Below are positions 12,065 through 25,078 of a DNA stretch of 64,000 bases, in pieces. The stretch's first letter is position 1. Every line of letters begins with the position of its first letter. A model generated the notes under the pieces. It was not told the origin of the DNA, did no database searches, and was given only the letters and a program-made list of their open reading frames with translations. Source of the stretch: Archivesica marissinica. Taxonomy: Eukaryota > Mollusca > Bivalvia > Venerida > Vesicomyidae. The translations under genes were made by a program, and so were the position numbers. Location of the stretch: the NCBI GenBank assembly GCA_014843695.1, contig CM026386.1:12823213-12887212 (forward strand). The letters run 5' to 3'.

Positions 12065-15000
12065 TACAAGTATTTGTACAATCATGTATTGCCAGAGTTT
12101 TCAATAATACATTACTTAATTGTCCTCTGGTGCAAGTATTTGTACAATCGTGTATTGCACGAGTTTGCATTAATACATTACTGAATTGTCCTCTGGTGCA
12201 AGTATTTGTACAATCGTGTATTACCAGAGTTTACATTAATACATTACTGAATTGTCCTCTGGTGCAAGTATTTGTACAATCGTGTATTGCCAGAGTTTTC
12301 ATTAATACATTACTGAATTGTCCTCTGGTACAAGTATTTGTACAATCGTGTATTGCCAGAGTTTTCATTAATACATTACTGAATTGTCCTCTGGTGCAAG
12401 TATTTGTACAATCGTGTATTGCCAGAGTTTTCATTAATACATTACTGAATTGTCCTCTGGTGCAAGTATTTGTACAATCGTGTATTGCAAGAGTTTTCAT
12501 TAATACATTACTGAATTGTCCTCTGGTGCAAGTATTTGTACAATCGTGTATTGCCAGAGTTTTCATTAATACATTACTGAACTGTCCTCCGGTACAAGTA
12601 TTTGTACAATCATGTATTGCCAGAGTTTTCAATAATACATTACTTATTGTCCTCTGGTGCAATATTTGTACAATCGTGTATTGCAAGAGTTTCATTAATA
12701 CATTACTGAATTGTCCTCTGTTGCAAGTATTTGTACAATCGTGTATTGCCAGAGTTTCATTAATACATTACTGAATTGTCCTCTGTTGCAAGTATTTGTA
12801 CAATCGTGTATTGCCAGAGTTTACATTAATACATTACTGAATTGTCCTCTGGTGCAAGTATTTGTACAATCGTGTATTGCCAGAGTTTTCAATAATACAT
12901 TACTGAATTGTCCTCTGGTACAAGTATTTGTACAATCGTGTATTGCCAGAGTTTTCAATAATACATTACTGAATTGTCCTCTGGTACAAGTATTTGTACA
13001 ATCGTGTATTGCCAGAGTTTACATTAATACATTACTGAATTGTCCTCTGTTGCAAGTATTTGTACAATCATGTATTGCCAGAGTTTTCAATAATACATTA
13101 CTGAATTGTCCTCTGGTACAAGTATTTGTACAATCATGTATTGCCAGAGTTTTCATTAATACATTACTGAATTGTCCTCTGGTGCAAGTATTTGTACAAT
13201 CGTGTATTGCCAGAGTTTTCATTAATACATTACTGAATTGTCCTCTGGTGCAAGTATTTGTACAATCGTGTATTGCAAGAGTTTTCATTAATACATTACT
13301 GAATTGTCCTCTGGTGCAAGTATTTGTACAATCGTGTATTGCCAGAGTTTTCATTAATACATTACTGAATTGTCCTCTGGTGCAAGTATTTGTACAATCG
13401 TGTATTGCAAGAGTTTTCATTAATACATTACTGAATTGTCCTCTGGTGCAAGTATTTGTACAATCGTGTATTGCTAGAGTTTTCATTAATACATTACTGA
13501 ATTGTCCTCTGGTGCAAGTATTTGTACAATCGTGTATTGCCAGAGTTTTCATTAATACATTACTGAATTGTCCTCTGGTACAAGTATTTGTACAATCGTG
13601 TATTGCCAGAGTTTTCATTAATACATTACTGAATTGTCCTCTGGTGCAAGTATTTGTACAATCGTGTATTGCAAGAGTTTTCATTAATACATTACTGAAC
13701 TGTCCTCCGGTACAAGTATTTGTACAATCATGTATTGCCAGAGTTTTCAATAATACATTACTGAATTGTCCTCTGGTGCAAGTATTTGTACAATCGTGTA
13801 TTGCAAGAGTTTGCATTAATACATTACTGAATTGTCCTCTGGTGCAAGTATTTGTACAATCGTGTATTGCCAGAGTTTACATTAATACATTACTGAATTG
13901 TCCTCTGGTGCAAGTATTTGTACAATCGTGTATTGCCAGAGTTTTCATTAATACATTACTGAATTGTCCTCTGGTACAAGTATTTGTACAATCGTGTATT
14001 GCCAGAGTTTTCATTAATACATTACTGAATTGTCCTCTGGTACAAGTATTTGTACAATCGTGTATTGCCAGAGTTTTCATTAATACATTACTGAATTGTC
14101 CTCTGGTCAAGTATTTGTACAATCGTGTTTGCCAGAGTTTTCATTAATACATTACTGAATTGTCCTCTGGTGCAAGTATTTGTACAATCGTGTATTGCCA
14201 GAGTTTTCATTAATACATTACTGAATTGTCCTCTAGTACAAGTATTTGTACAACCGTGTATTGCCAGAGTTTTCATTAATACATTACTAAATTGTACTCT
14301 GGTGCAAGTATTTGTACAATCGTGTATTGCCAGAGTTTTCATTAATACATTACTGAATTGTCCTCTGGTGCAAGTATTTGTACAATCGTGTATTGCAAGA
14401 GTTTTCATTAATACATTACTGAATTGTCCTCTGGTGCAAGTATTTGTACAATCGTGTATTGCCAGAGTTTTCATTAATACATTACTGAATTGTCCTCTGG
14501 TGCAAGTATTTGTACAATCGTGTATTGCCAGAGTGTTCATTAATACATTACTGAACTGTCCTCGGTACAAGTATTTGTACAATCATGTATTGCCAGAGTT
14601 TTCAATAATACATTACTGAATTGTCCTCTGGTGCAAGTATTTGTACAATCGTGTATTGCAAGAGTTTTCATTAATACATTACTGAATTGTCCTCTGGTGC
14701 AAGTATTTGTACAATCGTGTTTTGCCAGAGTTTACATTAATACATTACTGAATTGTCCTCTGGTGCAAGTATTTGTACAATCGTGTATTGCCAGAGTTTT
14801 CATTAATACATTACTGAATTGTCCTCTGGTACAAGTATTTGTACAATCGTGTATTGCCAGAGTTTTCATTAATACATTACTGAATTGTCCTCTAGTACAA
14901 GTATTTGTACAATCGTGTATTGCCAGAGTTTTCATTAATACATTACTGAATTGTCCTCTGGTGCAAGTATTTGTACAATCGTGTATTGCCAGAGTTTTCA

Positions 15001-18000
15001 TTAATACATTACTGAATTGTCCTCTGGTGCAAGTATTTGTACAATCGTGTATTGCAAGAGTTTTCATTAATACATTACTGAATTGTCCTCTGGTGCAAGT
15101 ATTTGTACAATCGTGTATTGCAAGAGTTTTCATTAATACATTACTGAATTGTCCTCTGGTGCAAGTATTTGTACAATCGTGTATTGCAAGAGTTTTCATT
15201 AATACATTACTGAATTGTCCTCTGGTGCAAGTATTTGTACAATCGTGTATTGCCAGAGTTTTCAATAATACATTACTGAATTGTCCTCTGGTACAAGTAT
15301 TTGTACAATCGTGTATTGCCAGAGTTTTCAATAATACATTACTGAATTGTCCTCTGGTACAAGTATTTGTACAATCGTGTTTTGCCAGAGTTTACATTAA
15401 TACATTACTGAATTGTCCTCTGTTGCCAGTATTTGTTCAATCATGTATTGCCAGAGTTTTCGTTAATACATTACTGAATTGTCCTCTGGTGCAAGTATTT
15501 GTACAATCGTGTATTGCAAGAGTTTTCATTAATACATTACTGAATTGTCCTCTGGTGCAAGTATTTGTACAATCGTGTATTGCTAGAGTTTACATTAATA
15601 CATTACTGAATTGTCCTCTGGTGCAAGTATTTGTACAATCGTGTATTGCAAGAGTTTTCATTAATACATTACTGAATTGTCCTCTGTTGCAAGTATTTGT
15701 ACAATCGTGTATTGCTAGAGTTTACATTAATACATTACTGAATTGTCCTCTGGTGCAAGTATTTGTACAATCGTGTATTGCCAGAGTTTACAATAATACA
15801 TTACTGAATTGTCCTCTGGTACAAGTATTTGTACAATCGTGTATTGCAAGAGTTTGCATTAATACATTACTGAATTGTCCTCTGGTGCAAGTATTTGTAC
15901 AATCGTGTATTGCCAGAGTTTTCATTAATACATTACTGAATTGTCCTCTGGTACAAGTATTTGTACAATCGTGTATTGCCAGAGTTTTCAATAATACATT
16001 ACTGAATTGTCCTCTGGTGCAAGTATTTGTACAATCATGTATTGCAAGAGTGTTCATTAATACATTACTGAACTGTCCTCCGGTACAAGTATTTGTACAA
16101 TCATGTATTGCCAGAGTTTTCAATAATACATTACTTAATTGTCCTCTGGTGCAAGTATTTGTACAATCGTGTATTGCAAGAGTTTGCATTAATACATTAC
16201 TGAATTGTCCTCTGTTGCAAGTATTTGTACAATCGTGTTTTACCAGAGTTTACATTAATACATTACAGAATTGTCCTCTGGTGCAAGTATTTGTACAATC
16301 GTGTATTGCCAGAGTTTTCATTAATACATTACTGAATTGTCCTCTGGTGCAAGTATTTGTACAATCGTGTATTGCCAGAGTTTTCATTAATACATTACTG
16401 AACTGTCCTCCGGTACAAGTATTTGTACAATCATGTATTGCCAGAGTTTTCAATAATACATTACTTAATTGTCCTCTGGTGCAAGTATTTGTACAATCGT
16501 GTATTGCAAGAGTTTGCATTAATACATTACTGAATTGTCCTCTGTTGCAAGTATTTGTACAATCGTGTTTTGCCAGAGTTTACATTAATACATTACTGAA
16601 TTGTCCTCTGTTGCAAGTATTTGTACAATCGTGTATTGCCAGAGTTTACATTAATACATTACTGAATTGTCCTCTGGTGCAAGTATTTGTACAATCGTGT
16701 ATTGCCAGAGTTTTCATTAATACATTACTGAATTGTCCTCTGGTGCAAGTATTTGTACAATCGTGTATTGCCAGAGTTTTCAATAATACATTACTGAATT
16801 GTCCTCTGGTACAAGTATTTGTACAATCGTGTATTGCCAGAGTTTTCATTAATACATTACTGAATTGTCCTCTGGTACAAGTATTTGTACAATCGTGTAT
16901 TGCCAGAGTTTACATTAATACATTACTGAATTGTCCTCTGTTGCAAGTATTTGTACAATCATGTATTGCCAGAGTTTTCAATAATACATTACTGAATTGT
17001 CCTCTGGTACAAGTATTTGTACAATCATGTTTTGCCAGAGTTTTCATTAATACATTACTGAATTGTCCTCTGGTGCAAGTATTTGTACAATCATGTTTTG
17101 CCAGAGTTTTCCTTAATACATTACTGAATTGTCCTCTGGTGCAAGTATTTGTACAATCGTGTATTGCCAGAGTTTTCATTAATACATTACTGAATTGTCC
17201 TCTGGTGCAAGTATTTGTACAATCGTGTATTGCCAGAGTTTTCATTAATACATTACTGAATTGTCCTCTGGTGCAAGTATTTGTACAATCGTGTATTGCC
17301 AGAGTTTTCATTAATACATTACTGAATTGTCCTCTAGTACAAGTATTTGTACAATCGTGTATTGCCAGAGTTTTCATTAATACATTACTGAATTGTCCTC
17401 TGGTACAAGTATTTGTACAATCGTGTATTGCCAGAGTTTTCATTAATACATTACTGAATTGTCCTCTGGTACAAGTATTTGTACAATCGTGTTTTGCCAG
17501 AGTTTACATTAATACATTACTGAATTGTCCTCTGTTGCCAGTATTTGTACAATCATGTATTGCCAGAGTTTTCAATAATACATTACTGAATTGTCCTCTA
17601 GTACAAGTATTTGTACAACCGTGTATTGCCAGAGTTTTCATTAATACATTACTAAATTGTACTCTGGTGCAAGTATGTGTACAATCGTGTATTGCCAGAG
17701 TTTTCATTAATACATTACTGAATTGTCCTCTGGTGCAAGTATTTGTACAATCGTGTATTGCAAGAGTTTTCATTAATACATTACTGAATTGTCCTCTGTT
17801 GCCAGTATTTGTACAATCATGTATTGCCAGAGTTTTCAATAATACATTACTGAATTGTCCTCTGGTGCAAGTATTTGTACAATCATGTATTGCAAGAGTG
17901 TTCATTAATACATTACTGAACTGTCCTCCGGTACAAGTATTTGTACAATCATGTATTGCCAGAGTTTTCAATAATACATTACTTAATTGTCCTCTGGTGC

Positions 18001-19661
18001 AAGTATTTGTACAATCGTGTATTGCACGAGTTTGCATTAATACATTACTGAATTGTCCTCTGTTGCAAGTATTTGAACAATCGTGTTTTACCAGAGTTTA
18101 CATTAATACATTACAGAATTGTCCTCTGGTGCAAGTATTTGTACAATCGTGTATTGCCAGAGTTTTCATTAATACATTACTGAATTGTCCTCTGGTACAA
18201 GTATTTGTACAATCGTGTATTGCCAGAGTTTTCATTAATACATTACTGAATTGTCCTCTAGTACAAGTATTTGTACAACCGTGTATTGCCAGAGTTTTCA
18301 TTAATACATTACTAAATTGTACTCTGGTGCAAGTATTTGTACAATCGTGTATTGCCAGAGTTTTCATTAATACATTACTGAATTGTCCTCTGGTGCAAGT
18401 ATTTGTACAATCGTGTATTGCAAGAGTTTGCATTAATACATTACTGAATTGTCCTCTGGTGCAAGTATTTGTACAATCGTGTATTGCAAGAGTTTTCATT
18501 AATACATTACTGAATTGTCCTCTGGTGCAAGTATTTGTACAATCGTGTATTGCAAGAGTTTTCATTAATACATTACTGAATTGTCATCTGGTGCAAGTAT
18601 TTGTACAATCGTGTATTGCCAGAGAAATCATTAATACATTACTGAACTGTCCTCCGGTACAAGTATTTGTACAATCATGTATTGCCAGAGTTTTCAATAA
18701 TACATTACTTAATTGTCCTCTGGTGCAAGAATTTGTACAATCGTGTATTGCAAGAGTTTGCATTAATACATTACTGAATTGTCCTCTGTTGCAAGTATTT
18801 GTACAATCGTGTTTTGCCAGAGTTTACATTAATACATTACTGAATTGTCCTCTGTTGCAAGTATTTGTACAATCGTGTATTGCCAGAGTTTACATTAATA
18901 CATTACTGAATTGTTCTCTGGTGCAAGTATTTGTACAATCGTGTATTGCCAGAGTTTTCAATAATACATTACTGAATTGTCCTCTGGTACAAGTATTTGT
19001 ACAATCGTGTATTGCCAGAGTTTTCAATAATACATTACTGAATTGTCCTCTGGTACAAGTATTTGTACAATCGTGTTTTGCCAGAGTTTACATTAATACA
19101 TTACTGAATTGTCCTCTGTTGCCAGTATTTGTTCAATCATGTATTGCCAGAGTTTTCAATAATACATTACTGAATTGTCCTCTGGTACAAGTATTTGTAC
19201 ACTCATGTTTTGCCAGAGTTTTCGTTAATACATTACTGAATTGTCCTCTGGTGCAAGTATTTGTACAATCATGTTTTGCCAGAGTTTTCGTTAATACATT
19301 ACTGAATTGTCCTCTGGTGCAAGTATTTGTACAATCGTGTTTTGCCAGAGTTTTCATTAATACATTACTGAATTGTCCTCTGGTGCAAGTATTTGTACAA
19401 TCGTGTTTTGCCAGACTTTTCATTAATACATTACTGAATTGTCCTCTGGTGCAAGTATTTGTACAATCGTGTTTTGCCAGAGTTTTCATTAATACATTAC
19501 TGAATTGTCCTCTGGTGCAAGTATTTGTACAATCGTGTTTTGCCAGAGTTTTCAATAATACATTATTGAATTGTTCTCTGGTGCAAGTATTTGTACAATC
19601 GTGTTTTGCCAGAGTTTACATTAATACATTACTGAATTGTCCTCTGGTACAAGTATTTGAA
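12065..19661 (+). repeat. 66-bp satellite, about 115 units
   Basis: Units contain CAAGTATTTGTACAATCGTG, TATTGCCAGAGTTTTCATTA and ATACATTACTGAATTGTCCT. The GTACAAGTATTTGTAC part is an inverted repeat. The unit is 22 codons long, so long frames stay open on both strands, including one from 14631 to 19700. Single-base indels break the frame only at about 12650-12760 and 14108-14570. Confidence 0.97.
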
Positions 19662-19797
19662 TTATTTATAGTCTATATTTTACACAGCGTGCAAAGTTAA
19701 TATGAAATCTCAAAACAATAGTTTTGTACATAGTGCACAGAGGAACACATTGCTGCCATGGAATGCACCAGATATGCCATTTTATACAGTTATTGTT

Positions 19798-20059
19798 ATG
19801 TTATATTTCGGGTTTTACGCCTGCATCAGCACCATTTCGGGCTATATCGCCGGCAAGCAGTTTACCTAACAACACCTTTCCTGGACAGGCTCCAACGGTT
19901 AATCAGTACTTGGGTGCACCAACCTCCGTAAGAAACTGCCAACTTTTTCATATAAATGAGACACGGTCTGAGTGGGGCTCGAACCCGTGACCATCAGTGA
20001 TGATAGGTTACAGTGATATACAAGTCAGCGACCATAACCACTCAACCACGGAGGCGGAC
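19798..20059 (-). mobile_element. SINE-B1 (tRNA-headed, alternative tail)
   Basis: In reverse, the head reads CCTCCGTGGTTGAGTGGTTA with a GGGTTCGAGCCCC B box. The body has GTTGGTGCACCCAAGTACTG. The 3' tail is GTGCTGATGCAGGCGTAAAA, unlike the SINE-A tail found on the other B copies. Confidence 0.85.
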
Positions 20060-20217
20060 ACCCATTTTATACAGTGACATTAAACGGTCTCGGAATGAGG
20101 CTTCTATTCAACTTTAAACATTCAAAATTCATTGCTGAAATATGTTTGAAATGCCATTGTTGAAAAGAGTGTCTGCGTGTGGTGCATAGATTTATAATAT
20201 ATGCATTTCTTCATGAA

Positions 20218-20478
20218 GGGATTAAAATAGCGCCAACAGTTAAGGTCATGTGGTGACTCCCCAGCCATTGTTGGTGGAGGAAGCCACCGGGGGCCCTCCG
20301 AGCAGTATTTCAGGCACTGACGGGCGTCTGGGTAGAACCTCCAACCTTCTGCAAACCTGGATAGCATTCTCGCTTGAAGAATTACAACACCCGTAGTGGG
20401 ATTCTAACCTACAGTGGTGAGGGGCAAGCGATTCGAAGACAACCAGCTGAACCACTCGGCCACAGAGGCCCTTCGACA
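20218..20478 (-). mobile_element. SINE-E (tRNA-Ser/Leu-like head)
   Basis: In reverse, GCCTCTGTGGCCGAGTGGTT head, a weak B box (GGTTAGAATCCC), body, and a tail with TGGCTTCCTCCACCAACAAT and ATGACCTTAACTGTTGGCGC. Confidence 0.75.
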
Positions 20479-20499
20479 GCGCAGGTGATTAGTTTATAC

Positions 20500-20728
20500 A
20501 AATTTACGTTTTAGCTCGATTGCGAAACAAGTTCTTACAACTTATATTAATCACTCTCGAGACCTCATTCCTGATGGAATCCATCGCCACGAGGGAGAGA
20601 GAAGAGTCAACGTGGAATTTAAATGCCTTACCTATGGGCACAATCATAATAGCTCCAGCGGGGCTCGAACTCCGGACCCTTTGCACCTGAAGCGAATGCG
20701 CATCTACTGCGCTATCAATGACTTCCGC
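20500..20728 (-). mobile_element. SINE-C, full-length
   Basis: Reversed tail, body and tRNA head, with the A box near 20705-20728. Confidence 0.85.
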
Positions 20729-20729
20729 A

Positions 20730-20790
20730 AGTGATTCAAAGACAACCAGCCGAACCACTCTGCCACAGATGCCCCTCGAAACGATAGACA
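20730..20790 (-). mobile_element. SINE-E head fragment
   Basis: In reverse, GGGGCATCTGTGGCAGAGTG followed by the start of the head; the rest is lost. Confidence 0.55.
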
Positions 20791-20944
20791 CATGTACGCA
20801 TCGAACATCAAATACATCACAATTCAGCAAGGATATTTTGAGCATTTAAAACATGAGAACAATTTACATGAACAAATAATTCACATCTACAAAATGTGAC
20901 ACACCAAATGAAACTAGTGTTAACTCGGTGCAAACTTATTATTT

Positions 20945-21203
20945 ATATTTCGTTATATTTCGGGTTTTACGCCTGCATCAGCACCATTTTCCGGCTATAT
21001 CGGGCAGTTTACTTAACACCTTTCCTGGGCAGGCTCCAGCTGTTAACCAGTACTTGGGTGCACCAACCTCCTTATGAAACTGCCAACTTTTTCATATAAA
21101 TGAGACACGGCCTGAGCGGGGCTCGAACCCGTGGCCATCAGTGATGATAGGTTACAGTGGTATACAAGTCAGCGACCTTAACCACTCGACCACGGAGGCA
21201 GAC
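20945..21203 (-). mobile_element. SINE-B1, second copy
   Basis: Same head, body and GATGCAGGCGTAAAACCCG tail as the copy at 19798. Confidence 0.85.
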
Positions 21204-21234
21204 TCAGTGCAAACTACCATAAGCTCTTCCCTTG

Positions 21235-21342
21235 TATACCATAAACCTTGCCGAGTGATCTGAAGTAATACGAGGATCGAACCCGGGTTGCATTGGTGAG
21301 AAGCGAGAACGCTAACCACTGCGCTAATCGGACAGCCATTAT
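21235..21342 (-). mobile_element. SINE-D head fragment
   Basis: In reverse, GTCCGATTAGCGCAGTGGTT (A box) and CCCGGGTTCGATCC (B box). The rest of the element is absent. Confidence 0.75.
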
Positions 21343-21472
21343 CAGTTGTAAGCGACATTACATCACAAACAGCCATAACAACATACAAGTGGCATTTCTG
21401 CTACAAATTCTTAGATTAGTCTAAAAATAAATATGCATGGGCCCACACGTGAGACATAACATAAGTTTATAC

Positions 21473-22440
21473 TAGGGATGTCAACGAATATGCGAATACT
21501 CGAATATTCACTCGGACGTCCGAATATCCGAATACTATTCCAGTATTCGAATATTCGGGAAAAATATTATACAGGTATTTGCAAAAATGAAATAAACTGT
21601 CATAAATCAGATACTTTATTTTCCTTTGAAACCATCATAACACCTTCCAATACAAAAGAAATCGCTCCAGGAGGTGGGAATAAATTATGTTGTGGTTGCA
21701 TCCATGGCAGGTGTTAATAGACACATCATGTAATAAGCACAGTAGGTGTTAAGGTGGGTAGTGTTTAATTTATGATGTCAAAACTGTTTAGACAGAGAAT
21801 GACATATTACAGACACTTTGCAACAACATCTACCCACACCTACCTATATCATACAATTTTAAATAACGTGTGGTTTTATTTGTGAAAACATCCATGAATG
21901 TATATCCTATTCAACCACTTTTCGCTATACTAATATCTTCTTCTCGTGCTCCGATTTTATATTTCACGTTCTTGAGCTTTCTTTAAATATTCCTTTAAAT
22001 ATTAACCATTTTCCTTTTAACATCCAAAACTATATTGACTCACTAATACAATAACTCCTGAAATTCTTTAGCATATACCTAGAATAGATTTCACGTATAT
22101 TCATTGTTATATATATTATTCTCCTGCCAATCAATTGATAGGGAAAAGAACTATGCATGTTTTTTCTTTTGTTCTAGGCCCTTTCAGTATACTGCTGTTA
22201 ATTTATATGTAAAATGTTAGAATAAACAATGTTTAAACCAATGTACAGTGGCCGACAACAATAACTGAATGAGTCATCGTCATATTTGCATGGCCTTACA
22301 GGAAGATGACGTTTACGCAATTTGTATAAGAGTTTGAGTGATTTTGAGTATTTGATAGAATTCTATCAAATATTCGAATATTCGAATACCTTCCCGACCG
22401 AATATTCGAATACCAAAATCTCTATTCGTTGCCATCCCTA
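21473..22440. mobile_element. hAT-type non-autonomous DNA transposon, 968 bp
   Basis: Terminal inverted repeats begin TAGGGATGTCAACGAATA on the left; the right end, reverse-complemented, begins TAGGGATGGCAACGAATA. It is flanked by a perfect 8-bp duplication, GTTTATAC, at 21465-21472 and 22441-22448. Both ends carry subterminal GAATATTCG-like repeats. Eight-base target duplications are the hallmark of hAT elements. There is no transposase open frame, so it depends on an autonomous partner. Confidence 0.88.
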
Positions 22441-22589
22441 GTTTATACCATAACATGTTGTTATTCAGGATACACGCTTTGTACTGTGCTTTCAAAGTAA
22501 AGTAATAACAGTTGTAAATAAACATTCGATACACTATTGCATTATAGGTAAGTCAGGTTGTTAGCAGTATTAAACAATAAATCACAGTA

Positions 22590-25078
22590 CCTGTAGCGAT
22601 ACACCGTATAGCACCGATACATGATACCTCGGTGGTTTATAGTTCCATCTGCCCCGTGTATAGCACCGATACATGATACCTCGGCGGTTTATAGTTCCAT
22701 CTGCCCGGTGTATAGCACCGATACACGATACCTCGGTTTATTGTCTCATCTACCCAGTGTATAACACCGATACACGAGACCTCGGTCTATAGTCCCATCT
22801 ACCCGGTGTACAGCACCGATACATGACACCTTGGTTTATGGTCCCATCTGCCCGGTGTATAGCATCGATACACGAGACCTCGGTTTATAGTCCTAGCTGT
22901 CCTGTGTATAGCACCGATACATGATACCTCGGTTTATAGTCCCATCTGCCCGGTGTACAGCACCGATACATGATACCTCGGTTTATAGTCCCATCTGCCC
23001 GGTGTACAGCACCGATATATGATACCTCGGTTTATAGCCCTAGCTGTCCTGTGTATAGCACCAATATATGATACCTCAGTTTATAGTCCCATCTGCCCGG
23101 TGTACAGCACCGATACATGATACCTCGGTTTATAGTCCCATCTGCCCGGTGTACAGCACCGATATATGATACCTCGGTTTATAATCCCATCTGCTCGGTG
23201 TACAGCACCGATATATGATACCTCGGTTTATAGTCCCATCTGCCCGGTGTATAGCACCGATATATGATACCTCGGTTTATAGTCCCATCTGCCCGGTGTA
23301 CAGCACCGATACATGATACCTCGGTTTATAGTCCCATCTGCCCGGTGTACAGCACCGATATATGATACCTCGGTTTATAGTCCCATCTGCCCGGTGTACA
23401 GCACCGATACATGATACCTCGGTTTATAGTCCCATCTGCTCGGTGTACAGCACCGATACATGATACCTCGGTTTATAGTCCCATCTGCCCGGTGTACAGC
23501 ACCGATATATGATACCTCGGTTTATAGCCCTAGCTGTCCTGTGTATAGCACCAATACATGATACCTCAGTTTATAGTCCCATCTGCCCGGTGTACAGCAC
23601 CGATACATGATACCTCGGTTTATAGTCCCATCTGCCCGGTGTACAGCACCGATATATGATACCTCGGTTTATAATCCCATCTGCTCGGTGTACAGCACCG
23701 ATATATGATACCTCGGTTTATAGTCCCATCTGCCCGGTGTACAGCACCGATATATGATACCTCGGTTTATAGTCCCATCTGCCCGGTGTACAGCACCGAT
23801 ACATGATACCTCGGTTTATAGTCCCATCTGCCCGGTGTACAGCACCGATATATGATACCTCGGTTTATAGTCCCATCTGCCCGGTGTACAGCACCGATAC
23901 ATGATACCTCGGTTTATAGTCCCATCTGCTCGGTGTACAGCAGCAATGTATGATACCTCGGTTTATAGTCCCATCTGCTCGGTGTACAACACCAATGTAT
24001 GATACCTCGGTGTATAGTCCCATCTGCTCGGTGTAATGCACCAATGTATGATACCTCGGTTTATAGTCACATCTGCTCGGTGTACAGTACCAATGTATGA
24101 TACCTCGGTTTACAGTCCCATCTGCTCGGTGTACAGCACCGATATATGATACCTCGGTTTATAGTCCAATCTGCCCGGTGTACAGCACCGATACTTGATA
24201 CCTCGGTTTATAGTCCTATCTGCCCGATGTATAGCACCGATACATGATACCTCGGTTTATAGTCCTATCTGTCCGGTGTACAGCACCGATACATGAGACC
24301 TCGGTTTATAGTCCCATCTGCTCGGTGTATAGCACCGATATATGATACCTCGGTTTATAGTATGATACCTCGGTTTATAGTTCTATCTGCCCGGTGTACA
24401 GCATTGATACATGATACCTCGGTTTATAGTCCTATCTGCCCGATGTATAGCACCGATACATGATACCTCGGTTTATAGTCCTATCTGTCCGGTGTACAGC
24501 ACCGATACATGAGACCTCGGTTTATAGTCCCATCTGCTCGGTGTATAGCACCGATATATGATACCTCGGTTTATAGTATGATACCTCGGTTTATAGTTCT
24601 ATCTGCCCGGTGTACAGCATTGATACATGATACCTCGGTTTATAGTATGATACCTCGGTTTATAGTCCTATCTGTCCGGTGTACAGCACCGATACATGAT
24701 ACCTCTTTTTATAGTCCCATCTGCTCGGTGTACAGCACCGATACATGATACCTCGGTTTATAGTATGATACCTCGGTTTATAGTCCCATCTGCTCGATGT
24801 ACAGCACCGATACATGATACCTCGGTTTATAGTATGATACCTCGGTGTATAGTCCCATCTGCTCGGTGTACAGCACCAATGTATGATACCTCGGTTTATA
24901 GTCCCATCTGCTCGGTATACAGCACCGATACATGATACCTCGGTTTATAGTCCCATCTGCTCGGTGTACAGCACCAATGTATGATACCTCGGTTTATAGT
25001 CCCATCTGCTCGGTGTACAGCACCAATGTATGATACCTCGGTTTATAGTCCCATCTGCCCGGTATATAACACCGATAC
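22590..25078 (-). repeat. 49-bp SINE-core satellite, opposite orientation, about 50 units
   Basis: Units read GATACCTCGGTTTATAGTCC and CATCTGCCCGGTGTACAGCA on the plus strand. Reversed, they match the early units of the 3.5-11 kb array and the SINE-A core. Truncated 20-bp sub-units occur at 24350-24860. Confidence 0.95.

Noticed and set aside
12065..19700. Long repetitive protein-like frames (22-residue repeat) on both strands as real genes
   Set aside because: The unit length is divisible by three, frames are open on both strands, no start context, introns or signal sequence is seen, and the upstream part of the same array is frameshifted.
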